Shown here: in pieces, positions 1 to 13,519 of the stretch
How positions within the stretch are numbered: position 1 is the first letter of the stretch
Layout of the letters: every line of letters begins with the position of its first letter
DNA from: Trileptium ribeirensis
Taxonomy: Eukaryota > Nematoda > Enoplea > Enoplida > Thoracostomopsidae
NCBI GenBank assembly: GCA_030248225.1
Contig: JASANE010020163.1
Coordinates: 1-64,000 of the forward strand
Direction of reading: 5' to 3'
Length of the DNA stretch: 64,000 nucleotides
Made by a program: the position numbers and the translations under genes
Notes under the pieces: model-generated
What the model was told of the DNA's origin: nothing
What the model saw: only the letters and a program-made list of their open reading frames with translations
Database searches by the model: none

Positions 1-394
1 CGTATTCAGTCCGAACACCACTTTTTCTCTCCGCCTATCTTAAGTATCCGTCGCCCAGCGCGACATGCATTTAGGAGCGTTTTCTGAAGCACTCTAGGGC
101 TCCTGCTTAGGGCGCTGCATAGCTGACCTGTTCGCTAATATTGAGTCGAAGCAGGGATAACCGCCCCTAGTTCGCAATTCCGCGAGTATCTGTACGCTCC
201 TCACCTGTTATCCTTCTAATGACCCGTGCCGCCACGCTGTGTTGAACCGTAGCGACCTAGTGAGATATTACTAAGCTTCCCCAACCCCTTTTACTCGTTG
301 CGCCTCGTTTTTGCCCAGGAACACTCGTCCCCTCGCTAACATTTGATCATGTAAATAAATTTGTATCGTTGACACCGAGTACCGCCTTGTTTTT
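1..394. other. No recognisable feature
   Basis: The first 394 bases have no convincing coding region. The short minus-strand reading frame over 271-483 overlaps the R1 repeat and has no recognisable domain. Confidence 0.5.
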
Positions 395-1190
395 ACCGAG
401 ACGATAGGGACTTTTTCTCGCTGGTTTGTCCACTCGGACGAGCAGGCACTACCCGTCATGGCTTGTGGGCGAGAATGTCCCAAGCACTGGCGAATAGGGC
501 CTTCTACTCGATCGATTTACGCTCTAATGAAACGACTAGGTAACGCGAGTAGAATTTTACTAGTTTGTGACCAATAGTCACCCAAATTTGTTAGGAACCC
601 TCACTAGTTTAAGAAGCTAAAACTTTCACTGGTCAAGGCACCAGTGCGCTCGCATAGAATTTATTGAAAAACGCAGGCCACGCCATTGATAATCCGACTT
701 TAAACACTCAGGGCTTGTCGGAACCCTGTGGGGGCCACATAGGTCAATGCTCTAACACGGAGCATACCACGATCTTAATTAGGTAACTCAACTTGAGCTT
801 CAAATTTCTAAGGTCACTTTTATATTTTACTCCAACACTTATCACACCAAAATAGAATTAAACAACTTCCGATGAGTCTAAGATAGGGAATAGCGGCTAA
901 GCTCCATGACCTGCGAGCAGGTGTCGGTGCTAGCCTCCCTGGGGGACCTCAGAAATCATACCTAATACTAGACACGTGCGCAACCTTTCGGGCGGGGTCC
1001 GAACACACCCCGTGAAGCGCGCCTGCGGCCTGCTAAGCTGCGTAGCTTCTTGGGTCTGACCAAGAATAGGTTCAAAATTTAGTATTCACGGTCCACCCTT
1101 GAGGTTACGATAGCCGGGGTCGTATGGGCATGGTGTTAGGAAGTTGCGCCATGCAGCTGCGTCACCGGTTATTACACAGTATGGTACAAT
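395..1190 (-). repeat. Dispersed repeat R1, copy 1 (inverted)
   Basis: This stretch is the reverse complement of the copy at 14.9-16.1 kb. Shared blocks include the sequence around 433-506 (matching about 15990-16060), the block around 710-780 (matching about 15710-15780), and the GC-rich block 870-1060 (matching about 15440-15620). The match continues to about 1190, where the reverse complement reads as the 'acagctgcat...cccatacgacc' segment also seen near 6320, 15340 and 62230. No open frame is conserved between copies, so it behaves as a non-coding interspersed repeat. Its class is unknown. The ends are estimated by eye. Confidence 0.75.
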
Positions 1191-4100
1191 GAAAAAATGA
1201 ATTTCGTTCCTTACTTTGATTGAGTAATATTACTTTACGAAGGTTTGGCTAGACGCTAAACCGCACTTCATGGTCATTAGTATTTGAAGGCTTGGGCCTT
1301 GTGAATTACTAAAAATTTATTATATTCCTCTTATATTTTAAAGGGGACAAAAGGATTTCCTACTTGGGGTTGAAAGTATAAGTTACGGTATTAGATTATC
1401 GGAAGTACTGGAGTCTCACTGGATGGTTTTAGTCGGGATCACGGTGCCATGGCAAATAAATGTACGTAATAGAACATAATATGAAGTAAAATTGTATGCA
1501 TTTCTAAACACAAATTAAAGTGAGATGATTTAATACACCCAACCCACTTATGGAGGACTCGACTTTCAGTAACATAGGGTTCGGAGATGTTTGTTTCACT
1601 AAAGCCAGCTTCTCATGCCCCTTATTCCTTCAGTTCCGTTGAATAGTCAGGCATTTCGGACTTTTCTAGTCTATCGGGGAATTGTGTCTGAAAGTCCTGT
1701 AGCAATTTTATAAATTCATTAGACCACTGGGTCACGTCGTCCCGTCCAATTGTCCAATGAGGGAAGCCTTGTTCATGCGAATGAAAGTTTGCAAAAGCGA
1801 TTTGCCAAGGTCAATCGCAGCTACTGGCATTAATTTCTAGTTTTATGGAACTCCACAATGATGGGAATGGGGAAGGATCCGTGCGGAGAAATGAGAAAGA
1901 AGAAACGGGTGCATTCAAATCAGACATATACAGCATGCACAACTATAATATATGCGTCTATTCCGAACCACTATCAACAACGAAATTATTGTAAGTAACG
2001 ACTGTTTTCCTAATGCTAGTGTGATTACTCCTGAAATTGTTAATCAGGTTCTCATATGATTTCGGTCCTTTTGGTTCCATTGTAAAGGCCGTTAAATTCT
2101 CTACCAAAAAGGGCTGTAGATGATCACCCCCGAAATGTCAACCGTCAGCCAGTTACGGGCTGACAAACGAACCCGACATTTGTAGTTCGATTACCCGGAA
2201 ACCAAAGTTTTCACGAGTTTGTTGTGTTCAGTTTCTTGCGCCATCATTATTTCATGCATAGATCTATTTAACCATTACGACACTGTTTAATTAGCTTATA
2301 ATTAGTGTCGGTGAAGCGAATATTTCTAATTTTGATACTATCGACCCAGCGTTTAGACATTGGCCGCTCGCTTCCTAGCGAGCAGTCGATAGTCTCCTAT
2401 TCCCGGACAGTTACAACCCTGAATTTTCGAAGGCGTGGAGGCGACCGGTCGAGTTCCGAATGCGTTTCAAAAATTTCCAGAAAGGCTTGCTACCCCATTC
2501 ATATCTCCAGTATAGTTGCTTCAATTTTCATCAAGCTATATTTCTGCTAAATCTAAAATAGACAACTCTTCGCACAAATGCACTTAAATCAGTAATCAGG
2601 TTCACATAAGAATAAGCAAAAAGGGATGTAACTGCACGTATAAAGCACAAGATAAGTCATGGTATATATATGAGTAAACGAAAAGGTTAATAGTAATAAA
2701 CGTAGCGATGCTATAAGTACGACCATAGTACCATACATCATACTATTCCCCACTGGCCTAAATAAATATGATCCAAAGCATATCTAAGTTCTTTAAGAAA
2801 TGCTCCGGCCCTTATTGTACTCAAATTCGGGTCCAAATGTTATTTTTTGCTGCGTGATTTGACAACGAAACTTGGCGAAATATCGATTAACGGAACGGAA
2901 CGGTCTTGTTACAGTATAAGCTATGTTAGATTTTATTTTTAAAATTTTGCATTCTTATGTTGATATCGGATGCTGGTTATTTTTATGGTCTGTTATAAGA
3001 AATCTTGGTCATTTAAAATAATCGTGATCAAAAAACAGTTTTTTGACCAAAAGACCCTGCATCGAAGTGTTCTTGTTAATACCATAATACATCGAAGATT
3101 GTTCAGACATACATCGATACTTTAAGGATGTCTATGGCTTAAACCTATTATTCAGTCAACTCATGTTAGAGCTATTTAGAACCATATATACACCACGATC
3201 AATACACGGTAAAACTGGGTAACGTATACCGCCGCCTATGACATGTACAGAAATACTACGTGGCTATGTTCGAACGGAGCTTATTTTTTGAATTTAATAC
3301 TAGTATGTACTAGGGCTAGGTCTAGTCCTAAGTTCTACCCAGCGGCACGAATTTTTCGCTTTATGGTGTCAATATGACCCGGGCTTAACCGACTCCTCGG
3401 TGAACCGATAGTTGTAACCAAGAGCTAATTAGTACATTGGGCCACAGGAAAAATTTCCTGGGTGTTCGGCCTGCCCCTATAATTCTGGCCCACGTGATAG
3501 TCCCCGAGGGAGAACTACCCTTGAGTCCGCTCGCATGTAGTAAGGCTGACTCACCTTACCCTCGCTTTCCGGATATAGTGGTAAGATCTACCTCGTAGTT
3601 CGGTGTCTTTCCCGTTTTGCTCTCACCAACGGTGTGCGAACAGGAACAGTACCTTTATCATGTAAACTCGAACGCCTGTGTCTTACTGGACGTTGCGTGT
3701 TTCATGTATACCAGTAAACTAAATATTTTAATTTCCATGAGCGTCGGCGTGTCAATACTGGGTGGACCAACACCAAAGGGCTTGAGACTAATTTTTGTAG
3801 CTGATTTAGCAGGTGTTAACAGCACCTACGAACGCCGCTGTTGGTTCTGACACTTAAATCAAAGTGCCTCTGATTCAATATGCTTTGTGTCTAAACATAT
3901 ATAAAGTATGAAAACTAGTAGGCCTTTATATTTATACTTGCCGAGCCGTTTCGTGTGCACTTTCGGACTTCCGCATGCTGCACGGACAGGAAAGTCAAGC
4001 TGAATAAAACAATCGACAAACTCAACATCCACTGCAATTAAACCCTAAAAACTACTAACAAGAAAGCAAATAGAGAACTGTGCCAAAGCGACGTCCATTT

Positions 4101-6129
4101 TCGTTACCATTTCGCTCCCACTGGCTCGGATGCTGCATACCCCTAAGTTGTGTTCCGTACCCCTAAATCATGCCCCTGAATTTTGTCTTCAAAAGCTGTA
4201 AAGCTCAAACTCTGAAAATAAAATTCAAAGAAATACATTACAGCGCGATGATCAGCGCTCGTAATAACAAATCATTGCTGGTCAGCAACAACAAGCTAAG
4301 AACAGCTTGATAGCTGTGCAGCAGCGGTAACGTAAACGAAAGCCCTCTTCTAAACCTCACGCTGGCCTGAAGAAAGCTTTCCTAGCACATCGAGAAAACA
4401 ATCTTGGCAATGTTTAGGTAAACCAGAATAAAAGAAAGATTTTAGGTATTTTGAAAAATGTACGAAGTCCGGAATGGGGTTGAACCTGAGTTCCAAAAGA
4501 AAATTTTAATTCGGCCAATGGTTGGTTTTGAAAGACAGTTTCGTGCCATCAAAGGCAACTTTAGGATTACATCTTATTCTTCTACGGATAACTAGTCTTC
4601 AAAATTATGCATTCGCTGCCAATTTATCATTTATGGGACAAATTCATCACAGGTGTTTCTATATCAAAAATGGGAAAGCAGTGTATTATGTACCAAATCA
4701 TATTCGTGGTATGCTCATTTTTGAGAAATAATTGTCTGTAGATAATTATTTACTTACATATAATTTTTGTGCTGCTCGACGCGTTTGTTATATTGCTGTT
4801 GGTAGTCTTTTGTCTCATTGTGAATTACTGAAATATAATATAAAATATAGAACATCATATAACTAGTGCTATTTGTAAGAGTGCATAAGGGAGGATTATA
4901 TCACTTCCTAGCACTCTAATGTAAACTCGTGTTTGATTACAGTGGGGTTTTCAGCCTGACCTTTTATTTCTGGTGGTCATCATGCATGAGGGAGAGCTCA
5001 GACCGCCAGTTTGGGGGGATACGTCAGACCCATCAACTTTAAATGTCTTAGAGTCTTATATATCCCCACAAACAATTGTATTAGGATCATCCAAAGGGGA
5101 AAAGTGGTTAGTGCAAGATGACGCAAAGAAATAGGAAGGTCAAGGCTGAAAAGGCCCATTTTATCCAAAACGGGTTAATATTAAAGTGGTGGGAAGGTGA
5201 CATACTCTTCCCGCATGCATTCCTGGCATTAATAATAATTATATATACGTTGTTTTGCAGAAATCGATGACCAATTACTGACCTATCTGACCCTTTGTAG
5301 CTTTACTGGAGAAAAATAAACACTGGAAAATTTGTCCGAACTTTTAGTTGTCATGTAATTCGTTGTACTTACACTGCTGCTTACAGTCATTCAGTTTGTG
5401 AGTCTTTGTATCTATTTCTTTTCGGAAACTTGTCTCAAGACGATGTAATTCAATTAGCCGCGTCATGACTGCTGCTTTTTACAGCCGTTCTGGTATGCGA
5501 GTCTTCCTGTTTCCGGTCTTAATGACCTTTCAATTTTGATATTTAAAGCAGTCATTGTACTATAGTTCAATTTTACTCGTTCATTTTGTCCTTGAACATA
5601 GCGTATTGAAGAAAAACTGCTGAAGTTAACAGTGTATCCGTATATTATTTAAAGTGCCCTTAGGACATAGGTTTTCATAAGACGGTGGGCGATATTATTC
5701 CGCCCACCGTTGGAACCCTTCTAAAGCGAAATTTACTCCATCCCTCCGTCGCCTAAAGGGGCCGCATGACGTTATTTCGACTCGTGCCAAAGGCGCGCTA
5801 AAAAATTTTGGCAAATATAGGGGAAAAATTGGAAAAATCTGGAAACTTTCCAAAAATAGAGAAAACTAGAAAAAATTTTTCGCAAATCGGCAAAAGGTGA
5901 AGAAAATTTTGACAAAATTGGCGAAAATTTTGAGTTCCTGCAAATTTCAAAAATTATCCCATCCCTGTCTTGCCCGCCTGAGGACCTCCCGCACGGATCA
6001 TCTACCCTTCTAAGCTGATGTGTTTGTGTATGTATGTAATGGATATGGATGTATATATATAATGTTTACGGCGTGGCTAGTTTAGAATGTATGATTACGG
6101 TCAAAATAACTTTTTAAATGGTCCCACGC
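1191..6129. other. Non-coding stretch, no gene recognised
   Basis: About 5 kb with only short chance-like reading frames (for example 2305-2550, 3617-3850 and 4522-4731), none with a recognisable domain, splice pattern or codon bias. A/T-rich purine strings occur around 5800-5960. A perfect short hairpin lies at 5682-5710 and is listed separately. Confidence 0.5.
5682..5710. repeat. Perfect 10-bp hairpin
   Basis: ACGGTGGGCG at 5682-5691 is followed, after a 9-base AT-rich spacer, by its exact reverse complement CGCCCACCGT at 5701-5710. There is no following T-run and no adjacent gene. It may be the fused ends of a decayed palindromic element. Confidence 0.7.
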
Positions 6130-6860
6130 CTGAGATTCAAAATACACAAAAGCGGAATTACGCAACCGATATCTGGGGTTTTTGGTCTTACTTTGTAAAG
6201 CAATTCATTCTATATGCAGTGACAAATGGCGTGCTGCTATTCTCCTTATTTACGTTACAGGATCCTGTCCAAAGCGAATTTCTGAAATCGCTCAGAAAAC
6301 TTCTGTAATATCGCGACGCAGCTGCATAATGCAACTTCCTAACACCATGCCCATATGACCCGTCTATCATAAACCTCGAGGATGGACCAAAATTTTTGCG
6401 GATTTAGCGATTTTGTAGCTCTGTTTCAGATCCAAGAAGTTATGGAGTCCAGCAGGCCACAGGAGCGCTTCACGAGGTGTGTTCAGACCCTAGCAGATTG
6501 GCTGCGCACGTGTCTAGTGTGTGGTGTGATCGTTGAGGTCCCCGGGGAGCGGACATTGATTGACAGGCCATAATGTCATGCCACTGTTCGCTATCTCGAT
6601 CTCACTTAGAAGTTGATTGCATCCGGTTACGATGAGTGCGCAGTACGAGTTACGATGATCCGTGCAGTACGAGTTACTATGAGTATGCATTGACTAGGCG
6701 TATAGAGTGGTGGTGCTGGAACTATCTGAAATTCGTCTCAACCTTGGCCTGTTCGGGCACGAATTCACTCAGCAAAAGTTTGATCTATGTGGCCGCCACT
6801 GGGCTCTGACGGTTCCCGAAAGCTTAAAGTCAGACTCGGTATCTTACGCGGGGAAATTAT
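6130..6860 (+). repeat. Dispersed repeat R1, copy 2
   Basis: This copy shares with the 15 kb copy the blocks 'aaagcaattcat', 'aaatggcgtgctg', 'cagctgcat.atgcaacttcct.acaccatgcccata', the 'ccaagaagttatgga...cagcaggc.gcaggagcgcttcacg' segment (about 6430-6480), 'ctgcgcacgtgtctagt' and 'tgaggtcccc.gggg' (about 6500-6550). The short reading frames at 6087-6308 and 6382-6573 fall in it and are not conserved between copies. Ends are approximate. Confidence 0.7.
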
Positions 6861-9800
6861 CGTTAGATTGAAGTCAGATTGTCTTTTATGTAATTTGATT
6901 TAATAAATTTAATAACTGTCTGCATTTGTTACTTTTCAAAAGCATGTTAGTTTCCAATATCTCTGTACCTTTCTCTCGCACTCTTTTTTATTTTGCTGAA
7001 TTAGTACAATAGACAAACGGCGCACCTCAGAGCTTGGGAACTGCAGTCTTTGGGCCCTGGCGTGGGATGCTGGTCGGTTTTACGGGAGACGACACGGAAT
7101 ATATAAACGCTGCCAGAAACGAGCACGAAAAAATGTAATGGACTTTCTTTTGTGTTTATTGCAAAATATCTACAAGGATTACGCATACATGATAAGCTAG
7201 ATTAAAAGCAGTGAACAGTGAACAACAGTACTGTAATGTAGGGGTACAAAGAATGCGCAATTCGGACAGGCGTCACCAGGATAAACATGATTGTAAAGAG
7301 ACGGGATATGTTGCATATCAAAGGAGGTCGGTACGGAGACAGTAACATTACGCTTTTCCGAAGAGTCTAGTTCGCGACGCCAAAAATCAACTCCTGTACT
7401 CGGAAAATAAGATCAGTGGAGCTTCCAGATGTGTTCATTTTGTGGCCGGAAGGAAAGTTTGGGATTCATGATTTTGGGGTATGACTAAAGTGTATCAAAA
7501 GAGATAACGTACGCTTTGACGGACAATATGCATACCAAAATGGAGTCACGACAGGAACAATGATTAGTAAATTATAAATAAAACACAGTTAGCATGTATG
7601 AGAATAAAGATACTACACAGTGTTTGGTACAACATATAGCGGTTTATCAGGACTGTAGAAGTTGATTCGCTAACAATTTCCTTAAGATTTAAGCTGGAAG
7701 ACGAGGTCGTTCTAATATTAGCTATAGTTCCCTAGTGAGGTTCGTTGCCGGGCAGCTATATAGCTAATACGTTGGGCAGGGTTGGGATACTCCCGGTTTA
7801 GAATACTTCGCAAGCGTACCATGACAAGTGTGCAGGTATTGCTTAATGCCCAAAAATCTTACAGTGTTTGTCAAATCGTAGGTTAGTGTTTTATAAGTGA
7901 ACTGAGCGCACTCCGCGACAAGTCGAACGGCATAGCCTGTGCCAGCACGACAGAGGCCGAAAAAGTGCGATCCGTTAAGCGAGGAGAGTTATTTCGTGAC
8001 ATAAAATCCAACATAAAGACGTGCAAATAAAAAGATAACGTGAGGGTTGGCGCGACTAGGATAGGACCATTCTTACCTCTGTCGACACTATATTCTAGAG
8101 GATCCTTTCTTTTACGATCCTTCCTGCAATCCGCACTCTCGGCAGATGCATCGCTTTACACAACCGCAGGTCTGCGAATTTCACAAGGATCCGTCGAGAC
8201 CAATCTTAGCATGCACTTAAGAGAGGTGAACGCATCCAAGTTCTTTCCTGAGACTAAATTTGATACGTATGTAATACTTAAAAAGTGACCATCGGAAAAC
8301 CCTAAAGTCTGGTCCCGTCAGTTTAATATTTCATTTAGAGTTTAAACATCTAATCGCTGTACCGCCCTATTTTCGACTTTACGCGCACATTTGCGCTTTC
8401 GCCTTTTCAGATCTAAATACAATTTTTCGCCGGTCAAAGAGCGTCTTCGACCTATAGTCCTAGCGAATGTGCCATTATTCTATGCTGAATGGTAACCTAG
8501 GCAAACTTGAAGGTTTCATTCCTTTACTTAACCGAGGCTGAAAAATACTAAATTGTCGTGACAGATCGTTATATCAGAAATGGTGGGGCGGCCGTTTATA
8601 TCGGCAAATTCCCCCTCGTGGCACCTGCCGATGAGAGCCAATTATTTTTAGCAATTTCCGACTCTGCTCTGAGTGCGGCCACGGCCTAGGCCAGGTTGGG
8701 ATAAGATGGTGTAAATTTCACTAACTGGCTGGTAACTAACATTGCGTATCGATCAGTTAGCTTCTTAAGCACTTATTTCCTACGAAATCAACCGTCGTCA
8801 TTTAGATATATCAAGGTCAATGTCGTTATATGTCATTTGGCTATATACCCATCATTCGGGTTGCGTCATTCTGGTTTATATATCACCTGCGGTCCTCGAG
8901 GTGACGGTGGGTCGTAATCCAATTCTTTCGCTTACACGGTGTTCGTGCACGAACGATCACCTTTGAGCAGGTTGATCGGGAGAGAAAAAGTGGCCTCACT
9001 TTCTGTGTTCATTTCGACCCACGCTACGGGATTAAAAAAATCTTCGCCTCCGGCCAACGCGCTGTCCCGTGGAGCACTTTGAATTTTCCTTTTCCTCTAT
9101 TCCTATGTCAGTTAATACTTAATTTTACCCATGTTTACTAGGTAACTCTAACCGCGATAATTTAGATATTTCCTGCTTCACAACTACAGGACCGGTGGAC
9201 GATAGCGCGGCGAAAGTTGTAATTTTTCGACGTCGAGGTTTGACCTCGGCCCTATCGGAGTCCTCCCTATAATCAGGCCTTCAATTTTGCTACGTTCCAC
9301 ACCTTGCTACCGTATCCCACAATTGAATAGGCAACCATTGCATGAGACTTAGATCAAATATAATAAATTTGAGATTATGCCCTCTGATCACCTTAGAATC
9401 GCAACTTCTACTTCAATTTTCGCTTCGAACGTTAGGCCAGTCGACATGGGTACCGATCTGCGTATTTTTGGCGGTGAGGCTACCCCTCAGCCCTAGTAAA
9501 ATTTGACCAAAGCCGTCCTAGAGTTATTAATACCTGGACCTAATAAATCGCATCACATATTATCTCTAGTAAATTTTATGTTAAAAGTATTAATACCTAG
9601 GAACCACCCGGTTCCTTCTGGATCTCTGCTGGGCACGATTCCTACTTAGTCAAAACTTCCCTACCTAAAGACGTTGTTTTCATGATTTAACTGAGCAAGA
9701 TTACCACCGCAGCGTGCAGTGCGTAAACTAGGTAAAGTTAAGATTTAACTCACGAGCAACCTGTCATTTACTACCGAAACCATGTTAGCGAAGGCACCTG

Positions 9801-12700
9801 GTTTTATGTGTGCAACCGCCTAGTTTTTGCATGGCTGAGAGAATCTCCCAACTATCTAATCTACATTCCATGTCTCCTATACCTGGATGCTAGGTCCCTT
9901 CGATATTAAATCTAGTAACGGTGACCATCGTGTCACGAAGCTAGTAACTTAAGTAAAACTAAGATTCCACTGGGTTAGACCTAAAGGTATGTGTTCTATT
10001 GAGTCCAAGACAAAACACTGTATGAATGTGAGTCCAAATTTACACTACGGCATCTGAAACCGTTGATCAATAACATTCGACGACTTGGCATTGTCATCGC
10101 CGAGTCGCCTCAATGGGTATGTTATATAGCATTGATTGTCCCATTGCGTATAGCGAAGTCCCTACTACAGTTGGGTTTCGATCTCGTTATGATAATTTGC
10201 ACTTTTCAGCAAGTCCAGAGGGGCTTCCCGGTCATGATTGTATTGTGTGCATCCACATGGGATGTACTCGAATTTATGTTTTGTAGTGAAGGCGAAATTA
10301 CACCACTTTGGGCGTCCCAACACTTGAGGGATCCTGGACCGCGGGTCAATTCAATGATTTCCTACAAAATTGCAGCACTTATACTTTGTTGAATGCCGAA
10401 GTTCATGATTCCATAATAGACGAATCCCGATACTTTACGTAATCCTAAGGGTACTACCGTGCATTTTACACGATGAAACAGAAACAGAAACTCAACTAGC
10501 TTTCGAATCTAAAGACACCGTACCCTAACGTAGGCGCTCCTAAACGAGTGCGACAAAGCCAGGCAACTCGACTGACCCTAGGAACTTTTGCGATCCGACG
10601 TGATCCTACGTCATAAAACGCACAGTTTCATACTCTGCAAGATAACCCTATGAACTTGAGTAGCTCTATATAATTTTGATATCTTATGAAATTTTCAGCG
10701 CACACTCTGATAAAACCCGACACAATAGACAAATTACATAAACGAACTCCGCAACTCCTGATTCAAGGTTTATACAAAAGCATGCCTATGATATTTTGGT
10801 AATAATTTATAGCGCCCTTCATGGGTCTTTTGCAACGTGTATTGAATTGAATTAAGGGTACGACAACCTCTCATCGTATCTCTGAATTGCTAGAATTTCT
10901 TCCAAATGAAGTCATGGTGGAAAGGTGGGGAGGGGGGATCGAGATCGACCGACGCTACCGGGAGCGACATTTTAGCTTGGGTATATCTGCTTTAGAAACT
11001 GCTGGGGTCACAGATGATCCTTGAGTGTATTTAGAAATCGCAACATCCGGGCGGTATATCTAGGCGTTCCACGGATTTTCCTGATACAATGTGTAGCGTA
11101 ATTATTACAGTGCTTTATAAACCCGCTATGACTGGGGAAATGGCCATCGTGCCTATACAGTTCTCTGGTAGCTATTATCGTCAGTCAATTTGAGATATAC
11201 GAAACTTAAGAATTTTTACCCGAGGGCTTACAAATAAAACTTAAACCTAACAAACGCTTCAAGATGCGATGTTCAATATGCATTAAACTAATAATGCACC
11301 AAATATGATCTATTATACAAAGAGGAAGCCAAAACAAAATCGAACAAGCAAATAGATAAGTTGTGAGCATTGAACACCGAAGCAAACAACATGAAACCCA
11401 ACACGACCATCTCGGGCTTAATCATTCCTAAAAATTTTTGTATTGAAACCTAGGCCTAGGACCACACCGGGGCTCGAGTGCCGGGCCTTGATTCCCAAAT
11501 TTTCTTAATTCAGTTGAGACCAGCATAAATTTTGACTATCCGACCGGGGCGTGGTGGGGCCTGTGAAGGTCCAGGGCCCCTTTACTAAAGCGCTTTCAGT
11601 TCGGCCAAACGCTGTCTGAGCGCCGAACATACTACCAAATTGCAAATTTTACAATCATTCTGTTTCACTAAAATATTTTGGAACGACATTCCAGACTTGA
11701 GACTCACTTCCAGGAAAATTTGTTAACCCCGATAAGCTCAGGAAAAAATGCTTCGGAGTCCTAATTCAGCTTAGTAGGCTAAAAAATTGAATGTGTAGTA
11801 CACAAATAATTTTATTTTGTGTTCTACCTATGATTACGGGGAATGAAGAGACTTCAAAACAAATATTTCCCGCTTAAATTCGACTGGACTTCGATAATTC
11901 CAGGATGGCATTTGTTGTAGCAGTCTTGAGCGAAAGAGAATGCCCTACGACGGAGGTAGAAATCAACTCATGGAGGCGTCTGCTAGCTGCTAGCTGATTA
12001 AACAAGTTTTGTGCAAGTATCGATATGGAACCTACCTACTTACGCCTAACTTTGGGAAATTAACCCCAGTTCTCGTGGTCCTAACTCCCCACCCATACTT
12101 ACATCGTCGATCGCAGCGGTCAGCCCAGCTGAACCCTTCATGGGGTACTGGACGCCAACGTAGATTCCTTATTGCGTTGTCCGTACGGCAGTTTTTCACG
12201 GCAGCAAAAAGCAATACATTCGTAAACTAACTATTGTAACCACGGAGCCGGTAAGTAGTGTTGACCGAACTCCGTGGCGTTGAGGTCACACTGGTTCGAT
12301 ATTTTCGGACGTCACCTCCGACATCGAAATTTTTTTGCGTGCATTTTTCTTCGCCGTCCAGTCGCAAGCGATTTTCACTTTTTCTTTCTGATATCCAATC
12401 GGAAAAGTTTGAAAACTTTGGAATTCGCCGGTTACCGTAAAAGGTGATGTTTTTAAGGAGAGTCGAAAACAAGGGAGGAACATCTGCAAATTTGGGGCGA
12501 AGGTCGAAATTTCGCCTGTTGTTTTATCACTTTTTATTTCTTGTTTACATCTGGCGAGCCAGACGTCCACAAAACCAAAATAACTTAATCTGAAAAACAT
12601 TAAGTATTAATATTAATTTAGTAAAATATTAGTTCAGAATGAATGATAACTTGAATTCCTAAACATGAACCCAGACCCAAATCTGTTCGCTGAGACCCTA
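6861..12700. other. Non-coding stretch, no gene recognised
   Basis: About 5.8 kb without a supported gene. The longest frame is 10063-10392 (109 codons, +). It has a hydrophobic, low-conservation look, no domain I can name and no splice context, so I treat it as chance. Overlapping open frames on both strands at 12.0-12.6 kb likewise show no family signature. No clear tandem repeat was seen. Confidence 0.45.
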
Positions 12701-12924
12701 TGCATATCATATGCTGACGTGCAAGCATTGTGTTGATATGCATATCAGGTTACTCAAATCGTCGTTTCACAAAAGATCCACGCCACCAAATTCGCAGACA
12801 CGTCCCACATCAATCACATCCCAAGGTACGAACTTTTCATCTATATATGTTTGCCTGGCGGATTTTTTTATTTTGTTGTTTACAGATGCCGTCTCCTAGG
12901 CGTCCCAAAAGGTGAATTCGCCGC

Positions 12925-12986
12925 GGGACAGAACCACTTTCCGGGACCAAGGATGGGACCCCGTTGGGACCACCCGCCGGGACAAC
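12925..12986 (+). repeat. GGGAC-rich simple sequence
   Basis: Five GGGAC words occur at 6-18 base spacing within a C/G-rich stretch, and C-rich sequence continues to about 13030. Frames through it read as Pro/Arg-rich low-complexity peptide, which is expected from the repeat and is not evidence for a gene. Confidence 0.6.
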
Positions 12987-13261
12987 ACCCCCGCTCGTTA
13001 CCCGTCGGGGCCATCACCATTCTCCAAACCTGCTCACTTTCCCGCAACCGACCATTCGGTTAATTCAGTTCTGAAACTTCATAAAAGTCTGAAATTTTGT
13101 ATGAAGTTTATATGTTTTTGTATCCCCTATTCCCCCGTATATCTCCCAAAATTTATGCCTATTTGTATATATTTGTCGCATAGATGTGTGTGTAAATGTA
13201 TACATATGTATATCAGGCCGATATATATGCTATTATCATTATTACTTGTTAATACTTTTAA

Positions 13262-13510
13262 TTAAGCTTGAGCATAGAGAGATAAAAGAGAAAGACAACA
13301 GTTGGAAAACAGAGGGCAAGAGATTAAGACGACAGGCAGATCGAGAAAAAAGAGACGAAAGAAAAGGACCAAAGCGTCACGAAGGAAAAGAAACACCAAA
13401 GCAACACGACAAATAGCAAGGACCAAACAAAGCGGCAACCAAGCGCAAACGAAAGAACGACCGAAAAGGTCCACTAGAGAACGCGAAAAAGAAAGGGGTA
13501 CGGGAAGGGT
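13262..13510 (+). other. Purine-rich low-complexity tract
   Basis: About 250 bases of almost pure A/G/C with many GAAA, AGAC and AAAG words. Two frames stay open and encode Lys/Arg/Glu-rich peptide without a domain. The composition resembles the Lys/Arg-rich part of the LTR element at 29.7-30.0 kb, but no alignment is visible. It may be a diverged relic of such an element. Confidence 0.4.
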
Positions 13511-13519
13511 CTTGGGACA

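Noticed and set aside
10063..10392. Longest open frame in the left 12 kb (109 codons)
   Set aside because: No domain, no homolog I recognise, no splice or codon-bias support; length is within chance expectation for this size of sequence.
12227..12600. Overlapping frames on both strands suggesting a gene
   Set aside because: Both strands are open because stop-poor composition allows it; no family motif in either.
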